Source: Clostridiales bacterium
GTDB lineage: Bacteria > Bacillota > Clostridia > Christensenellales > CAG-138
DNA length: 51,959 nucleotides
Assembly (NCBI GenBank): GCA_012517905.1
Contig: JAAYUE010000036.1
Span: 1-51,959, forward strand
Reading direction: 5' to 3'
This document shows, one piece after another, positions 35,634 through 44,432 of this stretch (positions are counted from its first letter, which is position 1; the number at the start of each line of letters is the position of its first letter). Both the position numbers and the translations under genes were made by a program. The notes beneath the pieces were generated by a model that searched no databases, was not told the origin of the DNA, and saw only the letters and a program-made list of their open reading frames with translations.

Positions 35634-37031
35634 ATGAGGAAAACCATCTGTTTGGTCCTTTCGCTGCTGCTTGCAATCTCTGCAACGGCATGCACGGCGA
35701 ATCAGCCGGGGACGGCGAATGTAACCGCCGTACCGACCGCGCCGGTTGAAACGGCCGCGCCCGCGTCCGCGGCGGTCGGCGACGCGTCTGGAATTGACCC
35801 TGCTGTGCGCGAGGCGATTGCGAATGCGTCCTCGTTCGACGAGGTGGTCCCTTATCATAAAGACGCGGTTGTAAGCGAGGACTATGCAACCGCGCTTTTA
35901 TGCGCGGAGCGCATGCTGGAGCTGGAACCGGGCAGCTTCGACGCATACTGCGCGCTGACCGAGGCGCGCATTAAACTGCTGCAGCAGGAGACGGCCTCGC
36001 TGAACGAGATGATCGAAACCGGCATTGAGACGCTCGACAATCCCGACTCCTACAAAAACGTGGTTTCGGGGATTCTCGACGGCAGCGATCTGCAGATTCG
36101 GATTCCGTTTGTTTCGGATATTGGTTCCTCGGGGCAGGCGAATACAGCAGGGATTCCGCTGAGCAATCTTTGCTCGGATGCCGCATACGGTTCCTGGGCG
36201 GGCGGGATTTTGACCACGCAGGCAGGGTGGATCTATTTTGCAATTCCGAATGAGGACTGGGCGATCTATAAGCAGAAGATCGGCGAGGATCGCAGGGAGC
36301 GAATCGGCGACGACGGCGGATGCTATATCAACGTCATCGGCGACTGGCTGTATTATTGCAGCATGCCGGAAAACGGCGCGGTCTATCGCATGCGCACCGA
36401 CGGCAGCGAGCGTACGCGCGTCGGTGAGGATAACGCCGCGTTTCTGAGCGTGCAGGGGGACTGGATCTACTATGCCAATCAAAACGACAACAACAGTCTT
36501 TACCGGATGAAGACCGACGGCAGCGAGCGCGCCTGGATGGCGGGCGGCCCCGTGCGCGCGCCGTATATCGCCGACGGCTGGCTCTATTATGCGATGAACA
36601 ATCAGCCGGGGTTGTATCGTATGTCTCCCGACGGTGGCGAGACGATGCTGCTTGTGAACGATACGATCAATTACTACGATATTTGCGACGGCTGGCTCTA
36701 CTATCTGGGCGACGATCACGGGCTCGTCATCTTCCGTATGCGTCCGGACGGCAGCGAACCGGCGGAGCAGGTGCTGCGGCTCGCGGGAAAAGGCGCGATG
36801 TTTGCCGTGCTCTCCGCCGACCGGATCGCCCTGGCGGGCGCGATTCGGGAGGGAGATAATGAAAAGGCCGTCGTGGTGGATGTAACGACGCAGCAGGAGG
36901 TCTGTTCCGCCGATTTCTGGTGCAGCGGGCTGTATCCGGTCAGTGCAAATCTGGTCTATTTCGTCTTTGGCGACGACAACACCTGGCACTGGCTGGATGT
37001 GGACAGCGGACAGTCCGGCGCAATGAACTGA
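35634..37031 (+). CDS. DUF5050-type lipoprotein
   Basis: A 465-residue lipoprotein: signal peptide and lipobox ATAC (Cys20), Thr/Ala-rich linker (about 25-52), a helical segment (about 60-125), then at least five repeats of the form GDWLYY...LYRMRTDGSER, typical of DUF5050 beta-propeller-like proteins. Such proteins are surface-exposed and of unknown function. GGAGGAG lies 8 bases before ATG. Monocistronic with its own terminator. Confidence 0.88.
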   Translation: MRKTICLVLSLLLAISATACTANQPGTANVTAVPTAPVETAAPASAAVGDASGIDPAVREAIANASSFDEVVPYHKDAVVSEDYATALLCAERMLELEPGSFDAYCALTEARIKLLQQETASLNEMIETGIETLDNPDSYKNVVSGILDGSDLQIRIPFVSDIGSSGQANTAGIPLSNLCSDAAYGSWAGGILTTQAGWIYFAIPNEDWAIYKQKIGEDRRERIGDDGGCYINVIGDWLYYCSMPENGAVYRMRTDGSERTRVGEDNAAFLSVQGDWIYYANQNDNNSLYRMKTDGSERAWMAGGPVRAPYIADGWLYYAMNNQPGLYRMSPDGGETMLLVNDTINYYDICDGWLYYLGDDHGLVIFRMRPDGSEPAEQVLRLAGKGAMFAVLSADRIALAGAIREGDNEKAVVVDVTTQQEVCSADFWCSGLYPVSANLVYFVFGDDNTWHWLDVDSGQSGAMN

Positions 37032-37052
37032 CCTTCGAATCGGCAGTGAATC

Positions 37053-37084
37053 AAACGCCCCGCCATGCCTGGCGGGGCGTTTTG
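37053..37084 (+). terminator. Terminator of the DUF5050 gene
   Basis: 12-bp stem AAACGCCCCGCC/GGCGGGGCGTTT with 6-base loop; also usable by the convergent operon. Confidence 0.88.
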
Positions 37085-37087
37085 CGG

Positions 37088-37921
37088 TCACAGCTCGCTT
37101 TTTTCGCGGTAATAGAAATATTCCCGGTCAAAGATGGCGTAATACAGCCAGCGCGGGAGCTTGTCGTAATAGGGCTGCAGCTCGCGCATGACCGCCGTCT
37201 GCGTCTCGTGCGCGCGCGTCACCGCATAGCGAATGCCCCGCCAGCGGTAGATGTTCGCCGCGACGTTCGGGCGCGGCAGACCGCGCGCGGGATCGTACCG
37301 CTCGCGGAAGGTCTTGCTCAGTTTCAGCGCAAGCGCCAGCATGCCGCCCGGCAGCGTCATCTGAAACACGCCCTTTATGCTGTCGGTCTGCTTTGCCACG
37401 TGCGCGGCGGCTTTGCCCGCGGCGACGTGGTCCGTGTGTCCGTACATGCCGATGTTTTCGTCAAAGGTGAATACGTAGGTTGGCGAAAACGCCTCCGCTT
37501 CGCGGCGGACGGTGTCGCAGACCGCGTCGAAGTCCTGATTTGCCAGATAGCGGTCGGGATAGTCACAGACGACCATTTCGTCCAGCGCGAGGAGTGTTTT
37601 TACCTGCCCGAGCTCCTGCGTGCGCCGTTCTTTCAGCCCGCTCTTGGGTACGAGGTCATAGGTCGGGCCGTCCTCGCCATGCGTCAGATACAGCGCCTTG
37701 ACGGGCAGGCCGTATTTGCGCTTGAGCAGCGAGAGCGTGCCGCTCATGAGCACCTCGTCGTCCGGATGCGCAACGACGTAGAGGATGCGGTCGTCCTTGT
37801 TAAAGCGCACTCGCCGCGTCAGGCGCGGCACGCCGGACTGGTTGACAAACCCGTTTGCAAACGCGAGCGCGCCGCAGAGCAGCGCCAGAACAGCTGCCAA
37901 AGCGATGATGACCCAGATCAC
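37088..37921 (-). CDS. PIG-L family N-deacetylase
   Basis: A 277-residue protein with an N-terminal membrane anchor (about 2-24) and a LmbE/PIG-L domain: zinc motif AHPDDE (51-56), LTHGEDG, ERRTQELG, and GHTDHVAAG with the third ligand. Family members deacetylate N-acetyl-hexosamine-containing compounds. GTG 37921 overlaps the symporter stop (GTGA); AAGG upstream. Last gene of the glycoside operon, so its substrate may be an acetylated sugar handled by that operon, or it acts at the envelope. Confidence 0.9.
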   Translation of the reverse strand: MIWVIIALAAVLALLCGALAFANGFVNQSGVPRLTRRVRFNKDDRILYVVAHPDDEVLMSGTLSLLKRKYGLPVKALYLTHGEDGPTYDLVPKSGLKERRTQELGQVKTLLALDEMVVCDYPDRYLANQDFDAVCDTVRREAEAFSPTYVFTFDENIGMYGHTDHVAAGKAAAHVAKQTDSIKGVFQMTLPGGMLALALKLSKTFRERYDPARGLPRPNVAANIYRWRGIRYAVTRAHETQTAVMRELQPYYDKLPRWLYYAIFDREYFYYREKSEL

Positions 37922-39246
37922 GGCTGCGCCGCCTTTTCCCGGTTGAGCCGCAGCATTACGAAGAAGCCGACCAGCGAAAACACCGCGGCGATGGGGGCGA
38001 CGACGGTGATGCCGAGCGGCTGCGTGGCTGTGCTGCCCAGAAGGTCGTGCAGTACGCCGACGGCGAACGAGGCAAACGCGGTCGCGAGCTTGTTGACCAG
38101 CCCCTGCACGCCGAAGAACATCGCCTCGCGTCGCACCTCAAAGCGGCGGTAATCGTCGTCTATGATTTCGGAAACGAGCACGTTGGGGATGACCATGAGC
38201 CCGCTGTAAGGAAAGCCGAGCAGTGCCATGAGCGCAAAGCCGAGCGCCGCGCCGGGAATGCCCTGAATCTGCGGCAGCGCCATGATGAGCAGCGCGACCA
38301 GCGCGTAGCTCGCCATGGAGATCATCAGCGACTTGACCGTGCCGAACTTTTTGACAAACACGTTATACAGCGGGATGAACGCCAGCGCGCAGACCACGGA
38401 GACGATAAAGAGCGTGCTGGACATGCCCTTCTCCAGCCCCAGCGAGACGGTCGTGACAAACGCGAGGTTATACTGGATCAGCTGGAAGCCGATGAAAAAC
38501 GTCGCAAAGCCGATGATGTATTTGACGAACTTGTCGTTTTTGAATGCGCCGACGATGTTTTTGAAGAGGTTTTTGGTCTGGTTCGGCGCGGGCGCGGGCA
38601 CGTAGTCCCGATTGACCTTGATCACGAGCGCGGGCACGACCATCACCAGCGCGCAGACGATGCTGAGCACGATTCCCGCGCCGAGGTATCCCATCGCGTT
38701 GATCAGAAAGCCGGATGCGCCGAGTGCGATGCCCATGCCGACGATGCCGAACACGGACACGAAGCTCTGGATGAAGATGCGCTGCTTGTCGTCCTTGGCG
38801 ATCTCCGGCAGCAGCGCGAAATACGGATTGACCACGACGGTGTAGAAGAAATAGAACCCGTTGAGGAAGATAAACAGCCAGATGAAGCGCGCCAGCTCGG
38901 TCTGCGCCGCCTGCGGGGTGATCCAGACCATGAGAAAGCAGAAGATCATCGGCAGCGTGCCGAGCAGCATGAACGGGAGCCTGCGGCCCATGCGCTTGCC
39001 GCGGATGTTGTCGCTCCAGTTGGCGACCAGCGGGTCCGCCACGCCGTCCACAATGCGCCCGAACAGCGTCGCCGTGCCGACCAGCGTGCCGGAGAGCACG
39101 GGGTTCCGCGCGTTTCCGGTCATAAAGAGCAGCAGCCAGGTCGTGATGAACTGGCTGAGCATGCCGGGCCCAAGGTGGCCGACCGCGTATGCGACCTGCT
39201 TTCCGCCCTTGAGCTCGCGGTAGGGAGTGTTGGGGAGTTGTTCCAC
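37918..39246 (-). CDS. GPH-family (MelB-like) sugar symporter
   Basis: A 442-residue transporter with 12 membrane helices of the glycoside-pentoside-hexuronide:cation family: GRIVDGVADPLVANWSDN, GRRLPFMLLGTLP, YTVVVNPYFALLPEI. It imports a glycoside with a cation. The start is GTG 39246, eight bases after AGGAGG. It sits between two glycosidase genes and the deacetylase gene, so it likely brings in their substrate. Confidence 0.92.
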   Translation of the reverse strand: MEQLPNTPYRELKGGKQVAYAVGHLGPGMLSQFITTWLLLFMTGNARNPVLSGTLVGTATLFGRIVDGVADPLVANWSDNIRGKRMGRRLPFMLLGTLPMIFCFLMVWITPQAAQTELARFIWLFIFLNGFYFFYTVVVNPYFALLPEIAKDDKQRIFIQSFVSVFGIVGMGIALGASGFLINAMGYLGAGIVLSIVCALVMVVPALVIKVNRDYVPAPAPNQTKNLFKNIVGAFKNDKFVKYIIGFATFFIGFQLIQYNLAFVTTVSLGLEKGMSSTLFIVSVVCALAFIPLYNVFVKKFGTVKSLMISMASYALVALLIMALPQIQGIPGAALGFALMALLGFPYSGLMVIPNVLVSEIIDDDYRRFEVRREAMFFGVQGLVNKLATAFASFAVGVLHDLLGSTATQPLGITVVAPIAAVFSLVGFFVMLRLNREKAAQP

Positions 39247-39296
39247 GTTGTCATCCTCCTGTGTGAATTTGATGTGTTCAAAGCCGTGTTTGCGGG

Positions 39297-41015
39297 TTAT
39301 CGAAAGAATCCGTCCGCGCTGTCGTGATCCAGCGTAAATGCGGCGAGCGCGCTCCAGCCCTGCAGCATGCCGCCCGCGGGATAATAGGGCGAATAGTATT
39401 CCCCCGGCGTGGCGAAGCCCTGCTGCAGGCTTGTTTCATACCAGCGCGTGAGCGGATAGCGGTAATCCATGCCATACAGCTTTTTCGCAAAGGCGTAGAG
39501 CGCGGAAAGATACGGCCAGTCCGCGCCGTTGTGATAGCGCAGCGGGTCGGCGCTCTTTTCCACGAGCCGCGCGGCGGAGGCGTACGGCGGATAGACGCAG
39601 AGCGTGCCAAAGTCGCCATAGCGCGCGTTGTTTCGCGTCTCGAGCAGCGCCTCCATGCGCGAGAGCATGCGCGCTGCTCGCTCCGGCGGGGCGATGTCGA
39701 AGAGCGCGGCGAACACCGTGTCGAGCGAGAGGTTCGCCTCCGTCTCGTCCGTGGTTTTGAAGTTGACGTAATAGCCCAGCTCTTCGTCCCAGAGTATGCG
39801 GTTGACGCCCTCGCGGATGCGCCGGGCCGCCTCGTCATACCGCGCGGCATCCGGCAGCAGCGAACCGCCAAGTTGCAGCGCGCCGTAAGCAAGGCACTGG
39901 ATGTAGGTGACGTACCCTTCGCGAAAGACGTTGTCCGCCCAGTCGTGCCGCGAGGCGGGGTCGCGGTCGATCAGCCCGTTTTCGTCCAGCGAGGCGGCGG
40001 TCACGTCCAGTACGACGGCGAGCTTCTGCGCGATCTCCTCCTCGCCGAGCACGGCGCGATCGCCCGTTGCAGAGACATAGGCGTACAGCAGCAGCGCGAA
40101 AAACAGCGGGCTGTCGGCATGCGCGCACCACCAGGTCGTGCAGCAGGCGTCCACCGCCGAGCCGCAGGAGCCGTCCGCGGCAACGCCGCGCGCGAGCGTG
40201 CGCAGCTGTGTTTTGACCCAATCCGGCCGGTAGGGCAGGATGGCCAGCGCGGTGTAGTAGCCGTCGCGGTAATAGGTGCGCGCGGGGGCGGCGTAGTTCA
40301 CACCTGCGAAAAAACCGGAAAAGTCCGAAAACGATTTGTAGCTGGAAAACGCCGCATTGAGCGCATAGGCCTTGAAGGCGGCGTTTTCGCCCGGATTCGC
40401 GGCGGCGAGCAGCGCGACAAAATACGCCTCCGCGTCCGCATCCGCCTCTGCGGCGGCGGCGGGCAGCGCGTCCTGCGTCAGCGTCAGGCTTAGGTCGAGG
40501 GCGAGCGTGAATTCCGCAAAAAACGCGTCCCGTCTGGCCGTCGATTTCACGCTCGCGGTATAGTGCAGATAATCCCCCTCGCGTTCGCGCAGCGTGAGCG
40601 GCGCGGTGCAGAGAACCCGCAGCCGCTCGGGCGGACACTGCACGCCGAAATCATACTCCAGCGAAAACGGCCGGCAGCCCTCCGCGTTGAGGCGCAGATA
40701 CAGCACGGGCGATTCGGAGCCGAGGAACCAGCGCGCGGCGCAGCCCGCGTCGCAGAGGGGAAAGCGGGTCTCCTGCACGCGCCCGTAGGCGACGATCTGC
40801 CGCTCGTCGGCGGGGTCGATCGACGTGCGCCTGCCGCAGACGCCGTAATACCCGCCGGGCAGCACCGCGTCGTATGCGCCGCTGAGGGAGAGTTTCGTCA
40901 GCGTCAGGCCGTCTACGCAGGCGGCGAGCCGGAGGTTGCTCATGTCGTACGGCGCGGGCGTGTGCATCGGCAGCGCCGCTTCCAGTTTGTGGTCTTCCCG
41001 AACGCGATAGCTCAT
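39297..41015 (-). CDS. Six-hairpin glycosidase, amylo-alpha-1,6-glucosidase-like
   Basis: A 572-residue protein with an N-terminal beta-sandwich (about 1-180) and a C-terminal alpha/alpha six-barrel (about 200-572) as in glycogen-debranching and related glycosidases: YYRDGYYTALAILPYRPDW, ASRHDWADNVFREGYVTYIQ, YHNGADWPYLSALYAFAK. Acidic residues in YRD, HDWAD and NGADW are likely catalytic or binding. No signal peptide, so it acts inside the cell. ATGA overlap with the GH31 gene; AAAGGAG 8 bases upstream. Confidence 0.82.
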   Translation of the reverse strand: MSYRVREDHKLEAALPMHTPAPYDMSNLRLAACVDGLTLTKLSLSGAYDAVLPGGYYGVCGRRTSIDPADERQIVAYGRVQETRFPLCDAGCAARWFLGSESPVLYLRLNAEGCRPFSLEYDFGVQCPPERLRVLCTAPLTLREREGDYLHYTASVKSTARRDAFFAEFTLALDLSLTLTQDALPAAAAEADADAEAYFVALLAAANPGENAAFKAYALNAAFSSYKSFSDFSGFFAGVNYAAPARTYYRDGYYTALAILPYRPDWVKTQLRTLARGVAADGSCGSAVDACCTTWWCAHADSPLFFALLLYAYVSATGDRAVLGEEEIAQKLAVVLDVTAASLDENGLIDRDPASRHDWADNVFREGYVTYIQCLAYGALQLGGSLLPDAARYDEAARRIREGVNRILWDEELGYYVNFKTTDETEANLSLDTVFAALFDIAPPERAARMLSRMEALLETRNNARYGDFGTLCVYPPYASAARLVEKSADPLRYHNGADWPYLSALYAFAKKLYGMDYRYPLTRWYETSLQQGFATPGEYYSPYYPAGGMLQGWSALAAFTLDHDSADGFFR

Positions 41016-43312
41016 GGGTCGTCTCCTTTCACGAGGTCGAGCGGGCGGTGCAGCCGGTCGATCAGCCGAACGTTCGGCCGGATCGCCCGATTGCCGCGGT
41101 TTTCATAGCGAACGCGCACGCAATCTGGCAGGCACGATATGGAAAATGCGATTTGCGTGCAGTCGTTTTGCAGATAGGCGGTCGTTTCGCCGTCGTCGAA
41201 GAAATAGCCGCGCGAAAACGAACCGGATTCCTGCGCGTATATCGTAAAGACCGGTTCGATCTCATCGACGCCGGGATTGGGCGCGGCGTCCTCGGCGAAC
41301 ACGCTGCCGCCTTTGTGCAGCGCGTGCGGCGCGCCCTGTGCGGGACATGCGAGCGTGATCGTCTCGCCGCCGGGCAGCCATGCGCCGCGCTCGTCGTACC
41401 AGCCGTCCCCGCTCTTTGGCAGGCGCAGCGTCAACTCCGAAACGCCTTGATCGAACACGCAGACGGCCAGCAGCGAATCCCCGACGAAAAACAGGTCGCT
41501 TTCGGGATCGGCGGCGGGGTCTTCATAGACCAGCGGACGCAGTATGGGCTCATGCAGCGTGTGCGCGCGATACATCGCGTCGTAGAGATACGGCAGCATG
41601 CGATAGCGAAACGCGAAGATCTCCCGAACGGCGGGCACGAGGTCTTCATAAAACCAGGGCGTCGTGGCGCGCGCGTCGTCGTTCCAGCTGTGGATGACGA
41701 AGCGCGGCGTGAACGCGCCGTGCTGCAGCCAGCGCAGAAACAGTTCGCGTTCCGGCGCGAGGCCGACAAACCCGCCGATGTCGTGCCCGAAGAGATACAG
41801 GCCCGAAAGCGACAGAGTCAGTCCCATGTAATGGTTATACCGCAGGGTCTTCCACTCCGTGCGGTTGTCGCCCGTCCAGACCATCGCCATGCGGCAGATG
41901 CCCGCCGCGCCCGCGCGGGAGGAGAGAAACTGCCGCCGGTCCGCCCCGAAAAACGATTGCTGCGCCTCCAGCGAGGCCGCCGCCATGCGCATGGCGAACG
42001 CGGGCTTTTCCAGACAGGCGGGGTAGGGATTGCCAAAGCCGTCGGCGAGCACGCCGCAATCGAGCACCTCGTATTCGTTGTTGTCGTTCCAGGTGCCTGC
42101 GATGCCGTTTGCCAGAAGCTGGCTTATCACCTGCTCCTTCCAGAAATCGTACGCGCCGGGATTCGTAAAATCCAGCCAGCTGCCGAGGCCGTCCCAAAAC
42201 GGCGTCAGCGCGGGCGTGCCATCCGGCAGGTGCAGAAACCAGCTGCGCCTTGCGATGGTTTCATACAGCGGGTGATCGGTCAGAAACACCGGCTTGATGT
42301 TGGCGACGAGCTCGATGCCCCGCGCGCGGAAATACGCCGCGAGGGCCTTCGGATTCGGTATTTTTTCGTTGTTCCAGTGAAAGACATAGCGCTTTTGCCC
42401 GATGGACGTATACCCCGAGGAGAGGTAAAATCCGCCGCAGGCGAAACCGCGCGCGCCGCATTCGTCCGCAAAGGCGCGAAGCTGACGGTCCGCGTCCGGC
42501 GCGTCGGTATACGTCATGGTGCTGCCGGAGAAGAGCAGCGCGCGGCGCGGCAGAAACGCCGAACCGCCCGTGAGCGAGGAAAATCGCGCGACGATCTCGG
42601 GCAGCGTGCCGAGCAGAATGTAGTATACCAGCGCGCGCTCGCCGATCTTTGTATAGCGATAGGCGCCGGTGTAGTTGCTCAGCTCTTTGCCAAAGTCGAA
42701 GACGCAGCCGGCGTGCGTGTCGTAAAACAGCCCGACGAAGCCCGCGCCGTTCTGGCAGATATAGAACGGCACATGCTGATACAGCGGGTCGCTTGTCTCG
42801 GCGTCGTAACCCATCGCGTCCGCGCTGTCGAGGCGGAAGCGGCGGCCCGCCTTGTTCAGCGCGCCGGATTTGTCCCCGAGGCCGTAGATGCGCTCGCCCG
42901 GCTCGCGCGCGAGGTAATGCCGCGCGTACTCGCCGTACTCGCCGCCGAGGTTGTGGCCCATCGGCGCTCGGTCGCTCAAAAGCGGGAGGCCGTTTTTCGT
43001 CAGCCGCATCAAGAAGTTGACCGGCTCGAACGAGAGGCGGTATTCGCCCCAGACAAACGCGAAATCGCCTTCGCGTTCCGGTGAAAACAGCGGAAATCCG
43101 TCCAGCGAGAGCCTGTCCCGCCCTTCGCGCGGCATGCCGCCTGCGGGGTAGACGGAGAGCGTCGGCAAAAGCCGCACGCCGTCCGGCAGGATGGCGACGC
43201 GCAGAAGGGACTCGCTCAAAAAATCGACGCGCGAAAGCGTCCCTTCCGTGCGGTAGAGGCTGTGGCCGGACGATCGTTCCACGCAGGAAAACAGATGACG
43301 AAACTGCGGCAA
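41012..43312 (-). CDS. GH31 family alpha-glycosidase
   Basis: A 766-residue GH31 enzyme (alpha-glucosidase/alpha-xylosidase group): N-terminal galactose-mutarotase-like sandwich, TIM barrel with nucleophile Asp in GTWNDNNEYE and acid/base Asp in WTGDNRTEW, then GHDIGGFVG and C-terminal sandwiches. Cytoplasmic (no signal peptide). The start is TTG 43312, the only codon that keeps the full N-terminal domain; ribosome site AAAGG is 12 bases upstream. First gene of the operon GH31, six-hairpin glycosidase, symporter, deacetylase; divergent AraC regulator. Confidence 0.92.
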   Translation of the reverse strand: MPQFRHLFSCVERSSGHSLYRTEGTLSRVDFLSESLLRVAILPDGVRLLPTLSVYPAGGMPREGRDRLSLDGFPLFSPEREGDFAFVWGEYRLSFEPVNFLMRLTKNGLPLLSDRAPMGHNLGGEYGEYARHYLAREPGERIYGLGDKSGALNKAGRRFRLDSADAMGYDAETSDPLYQHVPFYICQNGAGFVGLFYDTHAGCVFDFGKELSNYTGAYRYTKIGERALVYYILLGTLPEIVARFSSLTGGSAFLPRRALLFSGSTMTYTDAPDADRQLRAFADECGARGFACGGFYLSSGYTSIGQKRYVFHWNNEKIPNPKALAAYFRARGIELVANIKPVFLTDHPLYETIARRSWFLHLPDGTPALTPFWDGLGSWLDFTNPGAYDFWKEQVISQLLANGIAGTWNDNNEYEVLDCGVLADGFGNPYPACLEKPAFAMRMAAASLEAQQSFFGADRRQFLSSRAGAAGICRMAMVWTGDNRTEWKTLRYNHYMGLTLSLSGLYLFGHDIGGFVGLAPERELFLRWLQHGAFTPRFVIHSWNDDARATTPWFYEDLVPAVREIFAFRYRMLPYLYDAMYRAHTLHEPILRPLVYEDPAADPESDLFFVGDSLLAVCVFDQGVSELTLRLPKSGDGWYDERGAWLPGGETITLACPAQGAPHALHKGGSVFAEDAAPNPGVDEIEPVFTIYAQESGSFSRGYFFDDGETTAYLQNDCTQIAFSISCLPDCVRVRYENRGNRAIRPNVRLIDRLHRPLDLVKGDDP

Positions 43313-43342
43313 AGCTCAGGCCCGCCTTTCAAATATGCTTTC

Positions 43343-43465
43343 ATTATATTGCGCTTTCGCCGCTCGCGCTATGGCAAAAGCTGTCGTTTTGATTGAAAAA
43401 CGTGCATGGAAAATACAAAAGCAGTCGTTTTATTGCGCGGATTGCGCGCCGGCAATTGAAAAACG
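43343..43465. promoter_or_regulatory. Divergent control region of the glycoside operon
   Basis: AAAAGC(T/A)GTCGTTTT occurs at 43376-43390 and 43417-43431 (41 bases apart), and ATTGAAAAACG at 43392-43402 and 43455-43465. On the minus strand TATAAT (43343-43348) is a -10 for the GH31 operon with no -35, as expected for an activated promoter. Confidence 0.6.
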
Positions 43466-43484
43466 CGCGCTCGTCTGATACGAT
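43456..43484 (+). promoter_or_regulatory. Promoter of the second AraC gene, leaderless layout
   Basis: TTGAAA (43456-43461), spacer 17, TACGAT (43479-43484). The ATG at 43491 is where transcription should start. Confidence 0.5.
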
Positions 43485-43490
43485 TTGGCC

Positions 43491-44381
43491 ATGCGAAGCT
43501 ACTTTACGTATCCCATCGGCGCGGCGTGTCTGCCCAACGGGTTCGAGCTCAACTCGTTTGCCGAAAACAACATTCGCCGCGTCTATCGGCACCGCCATGA
43601 GTTTTACGAGCTGTATCTCTTTCTCAGCGGCCACGCGGAGTTTCTAATCGAGGACCGCGCGGTGCCGCTCTGCCGAAATACGCTGCTGCTGCTCCCGCCG
43701 GGCTGCTCGCATTCGCTCCGGTTTTTCGATGAGCAGAGCGTCTATCAGCGCACGGTGCTCTGGGTGCTGCCGGAACTGCTTGCGCGCGTCTCCGGCGAGG
43801 ACTGGGGCGAGCCGCTGGAGCTGCAGCTTTCGGAGGCGGACGGCGAGACCGTCGGCCGCTTGCTGTCCCTGCTCGACGCGGAGCAGGACCGGCTGGAACG
43901 CGATTTTTCGGAGTTCGAGGGGCGGGACACGGTCTATGCGGACTACATCCGGCTCATCTTCGTTCAGCTCATGCGCCTGCGGGAGCGGGGCGCCGGCGCT
44001 AGCGCGTTTCTGCGCCGCGCGCAGGCGTATATCGCCGCGCATCTGACGGGCGATCTGCGGGCGGATACGATCGCGGCCGCGCTGCATATGGGCAGGACAC
44101 ACCTCATGCGCCGCTTTCACGCGGAGTCCGGCGTTTCGCTGCATCGGTATGTGGTCAAGGTTCGGCTCCAGCGCGCCCGCCGTTTGCTTGCGCGCGGGCT
44201 CGGCGCGGGGGAATGCGCGTCGCAGGCCGGGTTTTTGGATTACACGACGTTTTACAAGGCGTTTCTGCGCGAATACGGGCTTTCCCCGTCGCGCTTTGGC
44301 GAGGGCTTTCGCACCGCGCAGACCGCGGCTGCGGCGGACGCGCCGGCCGCGAAAGCGGATGAATCGCGCCTGCACATATGA
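43491..44381 (+). CDS. AraC-family regulator of the glycoside operon
   Basis: A 296-residue regulator with an N-terminal cupin domain (RHRHEFYELYLFLSGHAEFLIE, LLLLPPGCSHSL) and a C-terminal double helix-turn-helix (about 180-275; ADTIAAALHMGRTHLMRRFHAESG, ASQAGFLDYTTFYKAFLREYGLSP). ATG 43491 has no ribosome site upstream and lies about 7 bases after a candidate -10, so the mRNA may be leaderless. It probably activates the divergent glycoside operon through the repeated boxes. Confidence 0.9.
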   Translation: MRSYFTYPIGAACLPNGFELNSFAENNIRRVYRHRHEFYELYLFLSGHAEFLIEDRAVPLCRNTLLLLPPGCSHSLRFFDEQSVYQRTVLWVLPELLARVSGEDWGEPLELQLSEADGETVGRLLSLLDAEQDRLERDFSEFEGRDTVYADYIRLIFVQLMRLRERGAGASAFLRRAQAYIAAHLTGDLRADTIAAALHMGRTHLMRRFHAESGVSLHRYVVKVRLQRARRLLARGLGAGECASQAGFLDYTTFYKAFLREYGLSPSRFGEGFRTAQTAAAADAPAAKADESRLHI

Positions 44382-44432
44382 TAAAATAAAGGAGCAGAAC
44401 GGAATCGGACGCTGGTTTGGAGGGATACGGTT

